The notes under the pieces are model-generated. The model ran no database searches. It saw only the letters and a list, made by a program, of their open reading frames with translations, and was not told the origin of the DNA. The translations under genes were made by a program, and so were the position numbers. Positions 1 through 9,023 of a DNA stretch of 34,292 nucleotides are shown here, piece by piece. The DNA lies in assembly GCA_021849425.1 (NCBI GenBank), contig JAJZSY010000026.1, forward strand, positions 1-34,292, written 5' to 3'. Position 1 is the first letter of the stretch. Each line of letters begins with the position of its first letter. This DNA comes from Pseudomonadota bacterium (GTDB lineage: Bacteria > Pseudomonadota > Alphaproteobacteria > Acetobacterales > Acetobacteraceae).

Positions 1-2
1 GC

Positions 3-329
3 TTCAACGTCTACCCGACCGTGATCGAGAGCGCGATCTACGAACACCCCGACGTCGCCGAGGTCATCGTCGTCGGCGTGCCGGACGACTATCGCGGCCA
101 GTCGGCCAAGGCCTTCATAACGCTGAAACCAGGCGCTGCGGAATTCACGATCGAGTCGCTGCGCGACTTCCTCGCCGACAAGCTCGGCAAGCACGAATTG
201 CCCGCTGCCCTCGAATTCCGCGAGACCCTGCCGAAAACATCGGTCGGCAAGTTCTCGCGCAAGGAACTCGCGGCGGAGGAGCGCGCGCGGCACGCGGCCG
301 CCCGGGTTTCCGGCGGCGCGGCGCCATGA
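3..329 (+). CDS. Acyl-CoA synthetase (AMP-binding), C-terminal part
   Basis: This is the 3' end of a gene entering from the left edge; the reading frame is open from base 3. The visible 108 residues are the C-terminal lid domain of the ANL superfamily of acyl-CoA ligases, which form an acyl-adenylate and then the CoA thioester. It opens with FNVYPTVIESAIYEHP, matching the usual 'ENVYPxEVE' hinge segment, followed by the VGVPDDYRGQ block. Near the end LPKTSVGKFSRKEL carries the conserved lysine (of VGK) used in adenylation. The next genes encode acyl-CoA dehydrogenases, so the ligase probably activates an acid that they then oxidise. The substrate cannot be told from this domain. Confidence 0.88.
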   Translation, partial: FNVYPTVIESAIYEHPDVAEVIVVGVPDDYRGQSAKAFITLKPGAAEFTIESLRDFLADKLGKHELPAALEFRETLPKTSVGKFSRKELAAEERARHAAARVSGGAAP

Positions 330-431
330 GGCCGGCCCCCATCGCCGCCGCCCCGCGCGGGCGGGCAGAGACCAGCACCGGCAACCGCAACCCGGCTGCC
401 GGCCGTATCAGGAACAACTGAGGAGAGCGCC

Positions 432-1643
432 ATGGAACTCAGCTTTTCGCCCGAGGAAATCGCGTTCCGCGACGAGGTGCGCGCCTTCATCCGCGACAAC
501 CTGCCCGGGGATGTGCGCAAGCGCCTGATCGAGGGACGCGAGATCGGCAAGCAGGACATCATCGACTGGCAGCGCAAGCTGAACGCGAAAGGCTGGGCGG
601 TGCCGCACTGGCCGCGCGCCTGGGGCGGGCAGGACTGGAGCCCGGTGCAGGAGTTCATCCTGCTCGACGAGTTGCAGTCGGCCCCCGCACCGAGCCCGCT
701 GCCCTTCAACGTGTCCATGGTCGGCCCGGTGATCGCGACCTTCGGCAATGAGGAGCAGAAGCGGAAGTTCCTGCCCGCAACTGCCAATCTCGACATCTGG
801 TGGTGCCAGGGCTTCTCCGAGCCGGGTGCTGGGTCCGACCTCGCCGGTCTCAAGACCACGGCCCGCCGCGAGGGCGATCACTACATCATCAACGGCCAGA
901 AGACCTGGACGACCCTTGCGCAATACGCCGACTGGATCTTCGTCCTCGCCCGCACCAATCCGGGGGCGGAGAAGAAACAGCAAGGCATTTCCTTCATCCT
1001 TGTCGACATGAAGACGCCGGGCATCACCGTCCGCCCGATCCAGCTGATCGATGGCGGGCACGAGGTCAACGAGGTCTGGTTCGACGAGGTGAAGGTGCCG
1101 GCGGAAAACCTCGTGGGCGAGGAAAACAAGGGCTGGGACTATGCGAAGTTCCTGCTCGGCAACGAGCGGACCGGCATCGCCCGCGTCGGCGCCTCGAAGC
1201 AGCGCCTGCGGCGCATTCGCGAACTCGCCGCGATCGAGCGCGCCGGGGATGCGAAACTGATCGACGCGCCCTGGTTCCGCGAGAAGCTCGCGGATGTCGA
1301 GATCGATCTCAAGGCGCTGGAAATCACCCAGCTCCGCGTGCTCGCCGAGGCGCGCAAATCGGGCAAGCATGGCCGGCCGGACCCGAAATCCTCGATCCTC
1401 AAGATCAAGGGCTCGGAAATCCAGCAGGCGACGACCGAGCTGCTGCTCGACGTCGTCGGCCCGCTCGCCATGCCGTTCCAGGGCTCGACCGATCCGGATG
1501 ACGACGGCAACGCCATGCCGATCGGGCCGGACGACGCGGCCGAGGCGGCACCCACCTATTTCAACTGGCGGAAGATCTCGATCTATGGCGGCTCGAACGA
1601 GATCCAGCGCAACATCATCGCCAAGGCGATCCTGGGGTTCTGA
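432..1643 (+). CDS. Acyl-CoA dehydrogenase, large-subunit (PimC-like) type
   Basis: A complete 403-residue FAD-dependent acyl-CoA dehydrogenase, which introduces the alpha-beta double bond in an acyl-CoA. An AGGAGAG ribosome site lies just before the ATG. The N-terminal helical domain (from about residue 5) leads to the flavin-binding block WWCQGFSEPGAGSDLAGL (about 123-140). The C-terminus has YGGSNEIQRN. The glutamate of the common IYEGT motif is Gly here. Glu245 in GNERTG sits where isovaleryl-CoA dehydrogenase-type enzymes carry their base, so it may be the catalytic residue (inference). A second, shorter dehydrogenase begins 10 bases downstream. Such pairs resemble pimeloyl-CoA dehydrogenase PimC/PimD and the mixed FadE heterotetramers. 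The true substrate is unknown. Confidence 0.9.
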   Translation: MELSFSPEEIAFRDEVRAFIRDNLPGDVRKRLIEGREIGKQDIIDWQRKLNAKGWAVPHWPRAWGGQDWSPVQEFILLDELQSAPAPSPLPFNVSMVGPVIATFGNEEQKRKFLPATANLDIWWCQGFSEPGAGSDLAGLKTTARREGDHYIINGQKTWTTLAQYADWIFVLARTNPGAEKKQQGISFILVDMKTPGITVRPIQLIDGGHEVNEVWFDEVKVPAENLVGEENKGWDYAKFLLGNERTGIARVGASKQRLRRIRELAAIERAGDAKLIDAPWFREKLADVEIDLKALEITQLRVLAEARKSGKHGRPDPKSSILKIKGSEIQQATTELLLDVVGPLAMPFQGSTDPDDDGNAMPIGPDDAAEAAPTYFNWRKISIYGGSNEIQRNIIAKAILGF

Positions 1644-1653
1644 GGACAAGACA

Positions 1654-2772
1654 ATGGATTTCGATTTCACCGAAGAACAGCGCCTGCTTCGCGACAGTGT
1701 CGGCAAGCTCTTTGCCAGCCGCTACGCCGATTTCGAAAAGCGCAAGGCCTACGCGAAACTTGCCGAGGGGTTCGACCGCGCGGTCTGGGCTGAATACGCC
1801 GAGGCCGGGCTACTTGCCCTGCCCTTCGACGAGGCGCAGGGCGGCTTCGGCGGCGGACCGGTCGAGACCATGATCGTCATGGAGGAGATCGGCAAGGCGC
1901 TGGCCATCGAACCCTATCTCGCCGCGGTCGTCTTCGCCGGCGCAGCACTGCGCCACGGCGCCGGCGCTGCGGTCAAGGACGACGTGATTCCGAAACTCGC
2001 GGCCGGCGAGACGATCGTCGCCGTCGCCCATACCGAGCGCAGTTCGCGCCACGACCTCGAAGACGTGACCACCACCGCGAAGCGCGACGGCGATCACTTC
2101 ATCCTCGAAGGCGAGAAGTCGGTGGTCCTCGGCGGCGACACGGCGGACTGGCTGATCGTCAGCGCCCGCCTCTCCGGCAGCCGGCGCGACCGCGACGGGA
2201 TCGGCCTGTTCCTGGTGGATGCGAAGGCCGAAGGCGTCTCCCGCCGCGGCTATCCGATGCAGGACCTGCAGCGCGGCGCGGAAATCTCGCTCGCCAGCGT
2301 GCGGGTTCCGGCGGCGCGGCAGATCGGCGATCTCGCGGTGCTGGAACGCGCGCGCGACGAGACGATCGCCGCCCTCTGCGCCGAGGCCGTTGGCGCGATG
2401 GAGGCGCTCGTCGCGCTGACTGTCGACTACATGAAGCAGCGCAAGCAGTTCGGGGTGGCGATTTCGGTGTTCCAGGCGCTGCAGCACCGCGCGGTGGACA
2501 TGTATGTGGCGCTGGAACAGGCGCGCAGCCTCGCCATCTTCGCCGCGCTTTCGGCTGCGGATGACGATGAAGCGGCGCGCGGCAAGGCGATGGCGCTGGC
2601 CAAGGCCGGGGTGGGCAAGGCGTTGCACTTCGTCGGCCAGCAGGCGATCCAGCTGCATGGCGGCATCGCGATGACGATGGAATACAAGGCCGGCCACTAC
2701 TTCAAGCGGCTGACCATGATCGACGCGATGTTCGGCAACGCCGATCACCATCGCCGCCGCCTCGCGGCCTGA
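1654..2772 (+). CDS. Acyl-CoA dehydrogenase, small-subunit (PimD-like) type
   Basis: A 372-residue acyl-CoA dehydrogenase family protein starting at MDFDFTEEQRLLRDSV, 10 bases after the previous gene, so the two are very likely co-transcribed. The start at 1654 is chosen because the MDFxFTEEQ opening is typical of the family and the upstream open frame lies inside the preceding gene. The C-terminal half has the family stretch KQRKQFGVAISVFQALQHR and the HGGIAMTMEY block. The usual catalytic IYEGT motif is replaced by MFGNADHHRR, suggesting a subunit that relies on its partner for part of the active site, as in heteromeric FadE and PimCD enzymes. The pairing is inferred from gene order and motif loss. 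Confidence 0.88.
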   Translation: MDFDFTEEQRLLRDSVGKLFASRYADFEKRKAYAKLAEGFDRAVWAEYAEAGLLALPFDEAQGGFGGGPVETMIVMEEIGKALAIEPYLAAVVFAGAALRHGAGAAVKDDVIPKLAAGETIVAVAHTERSSRHDLEDVTTTAKRDGDHFILEGEKSVVLGGDTADWLIVSARLSGSRRDRDGIGLFLVDAKAEGVSRRGYPMQDLQRGAEISLASVRVPAARQIGDLAVLERARDETIAALCAEAVGAMEALVALTVDYMKQRKQFGVAISVFQALQHRAVDMYVALEQARSLAIFAALSAADDDEAARGKAMALAKAGVGKALHFVGQQAIQLHGGIAMTMEYKAGHYFKRLTMIDAMFGNADHHRRRLAA

Positions 2773-2808
2773 GGTTCCGAACCGGCGCCGGACCGATCCG
2801 GCGTCGGT

Positions 2809-3696
2809 TCAGCCGTCGAGGCCGAGCGCGCGCAGCCGTGCGGCTTCCTCGTCCCAGCCGGGGCGTTCCTTGACGTTGAGGAACAGGTGCACCCGCCGCT
2901 CCAGCTGGCGTTCGAGATCCCGCCGCGCCCGCGAACCGATCGCCTTGATGCGCGCCCCGCCCTCGCCGAGCACGATCTTCTTGTGGCCGGCGCGCGCGAC
3001 ATAGATCGTCACGTCGATCCGCACCGAACCGTCTTTGCGTTCGCTGAAACTCTCGGTCTCGACCGAGGCGCCATAGGGCACCTCATCGCGCAGCTGGAGG
3101 AAGATCTGCTCGCGCACCAGCTCGGCGGCGAGCATCCGCTCGGTCTGGTCGGTCAGCTCGTCCTCGGGGTAGAGATGCGGGCCTTCCGGCATCGCCGCGG
3201 CCAGCGCGTCGAGCAGGCGGTCGACGCCGTCGCGCTTCAGCGCGCTGATCATGAACACCTCGGCGAAGCCGCCCTGCCGCGCCAGGGTTTCGGCCAGCGG
3301 CAGCAGCGTCTCGCGCGGCAACAGGTCGATCTTGTTGAGAATCAGCCAGCGCGGCCGCCCGGTCGCGGCCAGCGCCTCGATCGGCTCGGCCAGATCGTCC
3401 GGGTCCGCCTTCGCGGCATCGACGATCAGGCAGGCGAGATCGGCGCCGGCGACGCCCTCCCACGCCGCCGCCACCATCGCGCGGTCGAGCCGCCGCTTCG
3501 GCGCGAAAATACCCGGCGTGTCGACCAGCACGATCTGGTCGCCGCCGCGCATGACGATGCCCGAAATGCGGAACCGCGTGGTCTGCGCCTTGGGTGTGAC
3601 GATCGACACCTTGGCGCCGACCGCCTGATTGAGCAGGGTGGACTTGCCGGCATTCGGCCGTCCGAGAAGGGCGACGTAGCCGCAGCGGGTTGTCAT
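2809..3696 (-). CDS. era: GTPase Era
   Basis: A 295-residue Era GTPase, which binds the 3' end of 16S rRNA and aids 30S subunit maturation. The GTPase domain shows GRPNAGKS (12-19), DTPG (59-62) and NKID (121-124). The C-terminal KH RNA-binding domain has GEGG at about 244-247. The length is normal for the family. The start codon overlaps the stop of rnc in an ATGA, and lepB lies before that, giving the classic lepB-rnc-era order. Translational coupling with RNase III is therefore likely. It faces the dehydrogenase pair tail to tail across a 36-base gap. Confidence 0.97.
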   Translation of the reverse strand: MTTRCGYVALLGRPNAGKSTLLNQAVGAKVSIVTPKAQTTRFRISGIVMRGGDQIVLVDTPGIFAPKRRLDRAMVAAAWEGVAGADLACLIVDAAKADPDDLAEPIEALAATGRPRWLILNKIDLLPRETLLPLAETLARQGGFAEVFMISALKRDGVDRLLDALAAAMPEGPHLYPEDELTDQTERMLAAELVREQIFLQLRDEVPYGASVETESFSERKDGSVRIDVTIYVARAGHKKIVLGEGGARIKAIGSRARRDLERQLERRVHLFLNVKERPGWDEEAARLRALGLDG

Positions 3697-4358
3697 TGCA
3701 GTTGCTCCAGCAGGTCGCGCGCGGCGTTCTGCTCCGCCTCGCGCTTGGTTCCGGCGAGCCCCTCGGCCGAGCGGCCGGCGACCGTCACGCGGATGCGAAA
3801 GCGCGGCGCGTGCGAGGGGCCGGTCCGCTCCACCAGCTCATAGGAGGGCAGAACCGGCCCGCGCGCGAGCGCATATTCCTGCAGCGCGGTCTTGGGGTCC
3901 TTGGGTGGCGCGCTCGGCTGGCCATCGATCCGGGGTGCGAAGATGCGGCGGATGAACAGGCGCGCCGGCCCCAGCCCGCCATCGAGATAAAGCGCACCGA
4001 TCAGCGCCTCCAGCGCATCGGCCAGCACGGTCGCGCGGTTGCGCACCCCGCGCCGGCTTTCCCCCGGCGAAACCGAGAGCAGCCCGGCGACCCCGCCGGT
4101 CTCGGCGATCTCCGCCAGCGACTGGCGGGAGACGAGATGCGCCAGCCGCGGCCCCAGCCCGCCCTCGCGCTCATGCGGAAACCGCTCGATCAGCCATTCC
4201 GCGATCAGCAGGCCCAGCACACGATCGCCGATGAATTCGAGCCGTTCGTTCGAGGCGAGACCGCCCTGCCCGACCGCGGAGCGATGGGTCAGGGCCTGGG
4301 CGAGCAGGTCAGGTCGCGCGAAGCGATGCCCGAGCAGCGCTTCCGCCGCCTCGCTCAA
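3693..4358 (-). CDS. rnc: Ribonuclease III
   Basis: A 221-residue double-strand-specific endoribonuclease that processes rRNA precursors and structured mRNAs. The catalytic domain has NERLEFIGDRVLG (37-49) with the metal-binding Glu41 and Asp45, and DALEALIGALYLDGG with Asp114 and Glu117. A double-stranded-RNA binding domain fills roughly residues 150-220. The start is placed at a TTG at 4358 whose last bases form a TTGA overlap with the lepB stop. No ATG lies near the beginning of the conserved domain, and the frame upstream only runs antisense-like through lepB. The stop overlaps the era start. Confidence 0.94.
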   Translation of the reverse strand: MSEAAEALLGHRFARPDLLAQALTHRSAVGQGGLASNERLEFIGDRVLGLLIAEWLIERFPHEREGGLGPRLAHLVSRQSLAEIAETGGVAGLLSVSPGESRRGVRNRATVLADALEALIGALYLDGGLGPARLFIRRIFAPRIDGQPSAPPKDPKTALQEYALARGPVLPSYELVERTGPSHAPRFRIRVTVAGRSAEGLAGTKREAEQNAARDLLEQLQ

Positions 4359-5113
4359 TGGATGACCGTGAACAGCCGGTCCCAGCGGATGTCGACCGGC
4401 CAGTACCAGAACTCCCACCACGGATGGTCGAGCCGGATGGAAAACCAGATGATCCGCGCCCGGCCGACGAAATTCGCCAGCGGCACGTAGCCGACGGCAT
4501 CGAGATAGCGCGAATCCTCGGAGAAATCGCGGTTGTCGCCCATCATGAACAGATGATCGGCCGGCACGTGATAGACCGGCGTGTTGTTGGCGAAGCCCTG
4601 GCTGGTCTCCTTGGCGATCAGGTGGGTGACGCCATCCGGCAGGTGCTCGCGATAGAGCCGCACGCTGACAGGCACGCCCTCGCCGGAGTCGAGCGGGGTC
4701 TCGATATAGGTGCCAGCCGGCGTGCGGGGCACCTCGTGACCATTGATATAGAGCTGCCCGTCGGTCACCTGCACGGTGTCGCCAGGCTCGCCGATCACCC
4801 GCTTGATGTAGTCGATCGCCGGATCGCGCGGCAGGGCGAACACCGCGATCTGCCCCTGTTTCGGCAGCGAGCCGAAGATCCGCCCCTTGAAATCCGGCTC
4901 GCCGAAGGGGAACGACCAGCGCGAATAGCCGTAGTTCCACTTGGTCACCAGCACGAAATCGCCCGGCAGCAGCGTCGGCGTCAGGCTGCCGGAGGGGATG
5001 AAGAACGGCTCGAACAGGAAGGAGCGGATGAACACCGCGATCACGACGACATAGACGAGCGTGACAACCCACTCCCTGATCGAGCCTGCGACCGTATCCT
5101 TCGTCTGCGCCAT
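4355..5113 (-). CDS. lepB: Signal peptidase I
   Basis: A 252-residue membrane-bound leader peptidase that removes signal peptides from exported proteins. One N-terminal transmembrane segment (about 16-33, VVTLVYVVVIAVFI) anchors the periplasmic catalytic domain. The catalytic serine is Ser43 in IPSGSLTPTL and the general-base lysine is Lys104 in DYIKRVIGEPGD. The last signature box is GDNRDFSEDSR (192-202). Two box positions differ from the usual pattern: Leu44 replaces the near-universal Met after the serine, and Phe replaces Asn in GDNRDxS. ATG 5113 is preferred over an in-frame TTG six bases upstream. It is the first gene of lepB-rnc-era. Confidence 0.95.
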   Translation of the reverse strand: MAQTKDTVAGSIREWVVTLVYVVVIAVFIRSFLFEPFFIPSGSLTPTLLPGDFVLVTKWNYGYSRWSFPFGEPDFKGRIFGSLPKQGQIAVFALPRDPAIDYIKRVIGEPGDTVQVTDGQLYINGHEVPRTPAGTYIETPLDSGEGVPVSVRLYREHLPDGVTHLIAKETSQGFANNTPVYHVPADHLFMMGDNRDFSEDSRYLDAVGYVPLANFVGRARIIWFSIRLDHPWWEFWYWPVDIRWDRLFTVIH

Positions 5114-5281
5114 GTCCAACCGTTCTGAAATGTTCCGCCCGCTTCAACCGTGCGGGGGGCGGGAAGTCAAGGAACCGGTCCTGACAGCGGCGTGAACGCT
5201 CCGCACGACCTCGCGATTTGCCACGGCACAGTCCGCGATTGTATGGCTCTGGGGATGCCAACAGACCGGACTCCCGCAGCC

Positions 5282-6514
5282 ATGAAGCGCCGACTTTTGT
5301 GCCTGACATTCGCCCTTCTTTCCACGACGTCCCTTGCCGCCGGACACGCGGCCCCGCGGCCGAAGGGCGCAGCACACCACCCGGCCGCCGCCGCGGCCCC
5401 GCAACAGGATGCCGGCCCCCCGCCGGTCGCGCCGCTCGCCATCCCGGGTGTGCCGATGCCGCCCACCCTGCCGCAGCAGGGGGCCTATGTGCTGATGGAT
5501 GCCGAGACCGGCGCGGTGATCGCCGCGAAGGCGCCCGATCAGCCCTGGCCGCCCGCCAGCCTGACCAAGCTGATGACCGCCTATCTCACCTACCAGGCTG
5601 TGGCCCGCGGCGCGCTGAAGATGGACCAGACGGTGCCGGTCAGCACCACCGCCTGGCACACCGGCGGTTCGCGCATGTTCATCTCGCCGGGCATGGCGGT
5701 GACGGTGGACCAGTTGCTGCACGGGCTCATCATCGATTCCGGCAACGATGCCGCGGTGGCGCTCGCCCAGGCGGTGGCCGGCAGCCGCGGCGGGTTCGTC
5801 GGCCTGATGAACCACGAGGCCAAGGCGCTCGGCCTGAAGGCGACGCACTATACGAATGTCGATGGCCTGCCCGATCCGGATCTGCGCACATCGGCGATGG
5901 ATGTCGCGACCCTGTCGCGCGACATCGTCCGCACCTATCCGCAATTCCTCAAGATTTCGGTCAGGAAGCACTTCACCTTCGACAAGATCCGCCAGCGCAG
6001 CTGGAACCCGGTGCTGTTTCACGACCCGACGGTGGACGGGCTGAAGACCGGCCGCACCAACGAGGCCGGCCACTGCATCGACGCCACCGCCCTGCGCAAC
6101 GGCCGGCGGCTGATTGCCGTGGTGCTCGGCGGCCCCAGCTGGTCGGTCAGCACGCACGACATCGAATCACTGCTCGATTACGGCTATCAGTTCTACACCA
6201 ACGCCACGATCGCGACCGTCGACAAGCCGGCGGCAACGCTGAAGGCGCCGCTCTATCGCACCACCAGCGTCGCGGTCGGCCCCGCGCGCAGCGTGTCGAT
6301 GACGCTGCCGGTGCTGGCGGCGAAAACGCTGAAAACCAGCGTAGCACTCGATCCACCGCCGGCGGGAGGCGTGCATCGCGGGCAGCGGGTCGGCACCATC
6401 ACCGTCAGCGCCGGGGGCAAGACCCTCGCGACCGTGCCGGCGATAGCCCTTGCCGACGATCCGCGGGCCAGTTTCATGACCCGGATGATGCGGCGGCTGA
6501 AGGCCGCGCTGTAA
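5282..6514 (+). CDS. D-alanyl-D-alanine carboxypeptidase (DacA/PBP5 family)
   Basis: A 410-residue exported serine peptidase S11 that trims the terminal D-Ala from peptidoglycan stem peptides. The signal peptide is MKRRLLCLTFALLSTTSLAAGHA, followed by an Ala/Pro-rich linker to about residue 60. The penicillin-binding motifs are present in order: SLTK (Ser93 nucleophile, Lys96), SGN (153-155) and KTG (255-257). A beta-rich C-terminal domain follows from about residue 300, and the protein ends in a basic helix (MTRMMRRLKAAL) like the amphipathic membrane anchor of PBP5. It is transcribed divergently from lepB. Start 5282 fits the signal peptide; an ATG further upstream is possible but would bury it. 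Confidence 0.93.
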   Translation: MKRRLLCLTFALLSTTSLAAGHAAPRPKGAAHHPAAAAAPQQDAGPPPVAPLAIPGVPMPPTLPQQGAYVLMDAETGAVIAAKAPDQPWPPASLTKLMTAYLTYQAVARGALKMDQTVPVSTTAWHTGGSRMFISPGMAVTVDQLLHGLIIDSGNDAAVALAQAVAGSRGGFVGLMNHEAKALGLKATHYTNVDGLPDPDLRTSAMDVATLSRDIVRTYPQFLKISVRKHFTFDKIRQRSWNPVLFHDPTVDGLKTGRTNEAGHCIDATALRNGRRLIAVVLGGPSWSVSTHDIESLLDYGYQFYTNATIATVDKPAATLKAPLYRTTSVAVGPARSVSMTLPVLAAKTLKTSVALDPPPAGGVHRGQRVGTITVSAGGKTLATVPAIALADDPRASFMTRMMRRLKAAL

Positions 6515-6742
6515 CCTTGCGCTCCGGTCTCGCGGCCGGAGCCGCCCCTTTGCGACCGTGAAGCGCGAATCGGCCGGCGGCGGGTTGCAAAATCCGGTGC
6601 CGCTTGCCATTATGCGGCCGAAGATTGGTCGAAAGCCGGTCGCAATCGGGTGGATTGCCGGAGAACAGTCCGGCGGTCGCGCCCGTTTTTCGTTGTAAAC
6701 GCTGTTCGCTGTATCCTGGACAGCCCACCCTGGAGAGACTGC

Positions 6743-8830
6743 ATGTCCGGCACCCAGCTTGCCAAGATCCGGAATATCGGCATCACCGCCCATATCGACG
6801 CGGGCAAGACCACGACCACCGAGCGCATCCTCTATTACACGGGCGTGTCGCACAAGATCGGCGAAGTCCACGACGGCAACACCACGACCGACTACATGGC
6901 GCAGGAGCGCGAGCGCGGCATCACCATCACCTCCGCCGCCGTGACCTGCGAGTGGAAAGACCACCGCATCAACATCATCGACACGCCCGGCCATATCGAC
7001 TTCAACATCGAGGTGAACCGCTCGCTGCGCGTGCTTGACGGCGCGGTGTTCATCATCGAGGGCGTGGCCGGCGTGCAGCCGCAGTCGGAAACCAACTGGC
7101 GCCTCGCCGACCGCTACAACGTTCCCCGCATCATTTTCATCAACAAGCTCGACCGCACCGGCGCCGATTTCTATCGCGCGTTCGACACGCTGAAGGAGAA
7201 GCTGGACATCGTCGCACTGCCCCTGCAGCTGCCGATCGGCATCGAGGACCAGTTCGTCGGCGTGGTCGACCTCGTCGAGATGAAGGCGATCGTCTGGGAA
7301 GGCGGCGAACTCGGCGCGAAGTTCCATGACGAGGAAATCCCGGCCGATATGCTGGAGAAGGCCAAGGAATACCGCCAGAACCTGCTCGACACCGCCCTCG
7401 CGGTCGACGACGCCGGCATGGAGGAATATTTCGAGAAGGGCGATGTCGGCATCGAGACCCTGAAGCGCGCGATCAAGACCGGCACGATCTCGGGCGCGTT
7501 CCGCCCGGTGCTCTGCGGCACCGCCTTCAAGAACAAGGGCGTGCAGCCGCTGCTCGACGGCGTGCTCGACTATCTGCCGAGCCCGATCGATATCGAGGGC
7601 ATCAAGGTCGCCCCGCCGGAAGGCGAGGAGGAAGACCCCTCGGCCGATCGTCGCGTGATCCCGGCCAATCCGGACGCGCCCTTCGCCGGCCTCGCCTTCA
7701 AGATCATCAACGACAAATACGGCACGCTGACCTTCGTCCGCGTCTATGCCGGCACGCTGCGCTCGGGTGACACGGTGGTCAACACCACCAAGGGCCACAA
7801 GGAGCGCGTCGGCCGCATGTTCCAGATGCACGCGGACAAGCGCGAGGAAATCAAGGAAGTGCAGGCCGGCGACATCGCCGCCTTTGTCGGCCTGAAGGAC
7901 ACCGGCACCGGCGACACCCTGGCCTCCTCGGAAGACCCGGTGGTGCTGGAGCGCATGGCCTTCCCGGTCCCGGTCATCGACATCTCGGTCGAGCCCAAGA
8001 CCAAGGACGCCGTCGAAAAGATGACGCTGGCGCTGCAGAAGCTCGCCGGCGAAGACCCCTCGCTGCGCCTCAAGACGGACCAGGAAACCGGCCAGACCAT
8101 CCTGTCCGGCATGGGCGAGCTGCATCTCGACATCATCATCGACCGTCTGCGCCGCGAATACGGCGTCGAGGCCAATGTCGGCGCGCCGCAGGTGGCCTAT
8201 CGCGAAACCATCACCCGCGAGCACACCGAAACCTACACCCACAAGAAGCAGTCGGGCGGTTCGGGCCAGTTCGCCGAAGTCAAGATCGTGTTCCAGCCGC
8301 TGGAACGGAACGAGGGCATCCTGTTCGACAACCAGGTCGTCGGCGGCACCGTGCCGAAGGAATATATCCCGGCGGTCGAAAAGGGCATCCGCGTCCAGGC
8401 CGATACCGGCGTCCTCGCCGGCTTCCCGACCGTGGACTTCAAATACACCCTGGTCGACGGCAAGTACCACGACGTCGACTCCTCGGCGCTCGCCTTCGAA
8501 ATCGCCGCCAAGGCCTGTTTCCGCGAGGGCATGAAGAAGGCGAACCCCGTCATTCTCGAGCCGATCATGGATGTCGAGATCACCACCCCGCAGGACCATG
8601 TCGGCGACGTGGTGGGCGACCTCAACCGTCGCCGCGGCATGATCCAGAACCAGGAAAGCTCGGGGTCCACCGTGATCGTCCGCGCCCAGGTGCCGCTGAA
8701 GGAAATGTTCGGCTACATCTCGAACCTGCGCTCGATGACCAAGGGCCGCGCCTCCTTCACCATGCAGTTCCACCACTACGATCCGGTGCCGCGCAACATC
8801 GCGGAAGAAATCATGGCCAAGAGCGCCTGA
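6743..8830 (+). CDS. fusA: Elongation factor G
   Basis: A 695-residue translation elongation factor G, the GTPase that drives ribosomal translocation and, with RRF, ribosome recycling. The P-loop is [11 protein letters not shown] (16-26), followed by the switch I segment [13 protein letters not shown], the G3 element DTPGHIDF and the G4 element NKLD. The remaining EF-G domains are full length, with [12 protein letters not shown] and the domain IV-V region GVVPKEYIP-like (here [14 protein letters not shown]). A GGAGAG ribosome site precedes ATG 6743. The gene stands alone between dac and a terminator and not with rpsL-rpsG-tuf. Whether it is the only fusA copy cannot be judged from this window. 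Confidence 0.96.
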   Translation: MSGTQLAKIRNIGITAHIDAGKTTTTERILYYTGVSHKIGEVHDGNTTTDYMAQERERGITITSAAVTCEWKDHRINIIDTPGHIDFNIEVNRSLRVLDGAVFIIEGVAGVQPQSETNWRLADRYNVPRIIFINKLDRTGADFYRAFDTLKEKLDIVALPLQLPIGIEDQFVGVVDLVEMKAIVWEGGELGAKFHDEEIPADMLEKAKEYRQNLLDTALAVDDAGMEEYFEKGDVGIETLKRAIKTGTISGAFRPVLCGTAFKNKGVQPLLDGVLDYLPSPIDIEGIKVAPPEGEEEDPSADRRVIPANPDAPFAGLAFKIINDKYGTLTFVRVYAGTLRSGDTVVNTTKGHKERVGRMFQMHADKREEIKEVQAGDIAAFVGLKDTGTGDTLASSEDPVVLERMAFPVPVIDISVEPKTKDAVEKMTLALQKLAGEDPSLRLKTDQETGQTILSGMGELHLDIIIDRLRREYGVEANVGAPQVAYRETITREHTETYTHKKQSGGSGQFAEVKIVFQPLERNEGILFDNQVVGGTVPKEYIPAVEKGIRVQADTGVLAGFPTVDFKYTLVDGKYHDVDSSALAFEIAAKACFREGMKKANPVILEPIMDVEITTPQDHVGDVVGDLNRRRGMIQNQESSGSTVIVRAQVPLKEMFGYISNLRSMTKGRASFTMQFHHYDPVPRNIAEEIMAKSA

Positions 8831-8901
8831 TCCACCGCCTCTGAACACGGCGACGACCATGCGAGGCGACCGCGACAATGCGGCCGCCTCCCCGATCGGC
8901 G

Positions 8902-8929
8902 CCGGTTCAGACCGGCCGGTTCAGACCGA
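8902..8929. repeat. Short tandem duplication, 14-bp unit
   Basis: Two adjacent 14-base copies of CCGGTTCAGACCGG/A differ only in the last base (8902-8915 and 8916-8929). They lie in the fusA 3' untranslated region just before the terminator. Probably a slippage product; no function is evident. Confidence 0.6.
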
Positions 8930-8945
8930 TCGCGAAACGCCTTCC

Positions 8946-8976
8946 AAACGCGGACGACCTCGTCGTCCGCGTTTTT
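8946..8976 (+). terminator. Rho-independent terminator after fusA
   Basis: A perfect 12-bp stem (AACGCGGACGAC paired with GTCGTCCGCGTT) with a 3-base loop is followed by a T run on the plus strand. It lies about 115 bases after the fusA stop and before the convergent methyltransferase gene. It is the clearest intrinsic terminator in the window. Confidence 0.9.
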
Positions 8977-9023
8977 GTTGTCTTCATCGCAAGTCGATAA
9001 ATCGCCCGAAACGGGGCGCGGCG

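Noticed and set aside
3693..5375. One long frame covering lepB and rnc (560 codons)
   Set aside because: Only its last 221 codons are RNase III. The upstream part is lepB read out of frame; the TTG at 4358 with TTGA overlap is the better start.
6167..8878. Long minus-strand open frame (over 900 codons) opposite fusA
   Set aside because: It is antisense to an unmistakable EF-G gene. GC-rich third-position bias opens such shadow frames, and the translation has no recognisable protein character.
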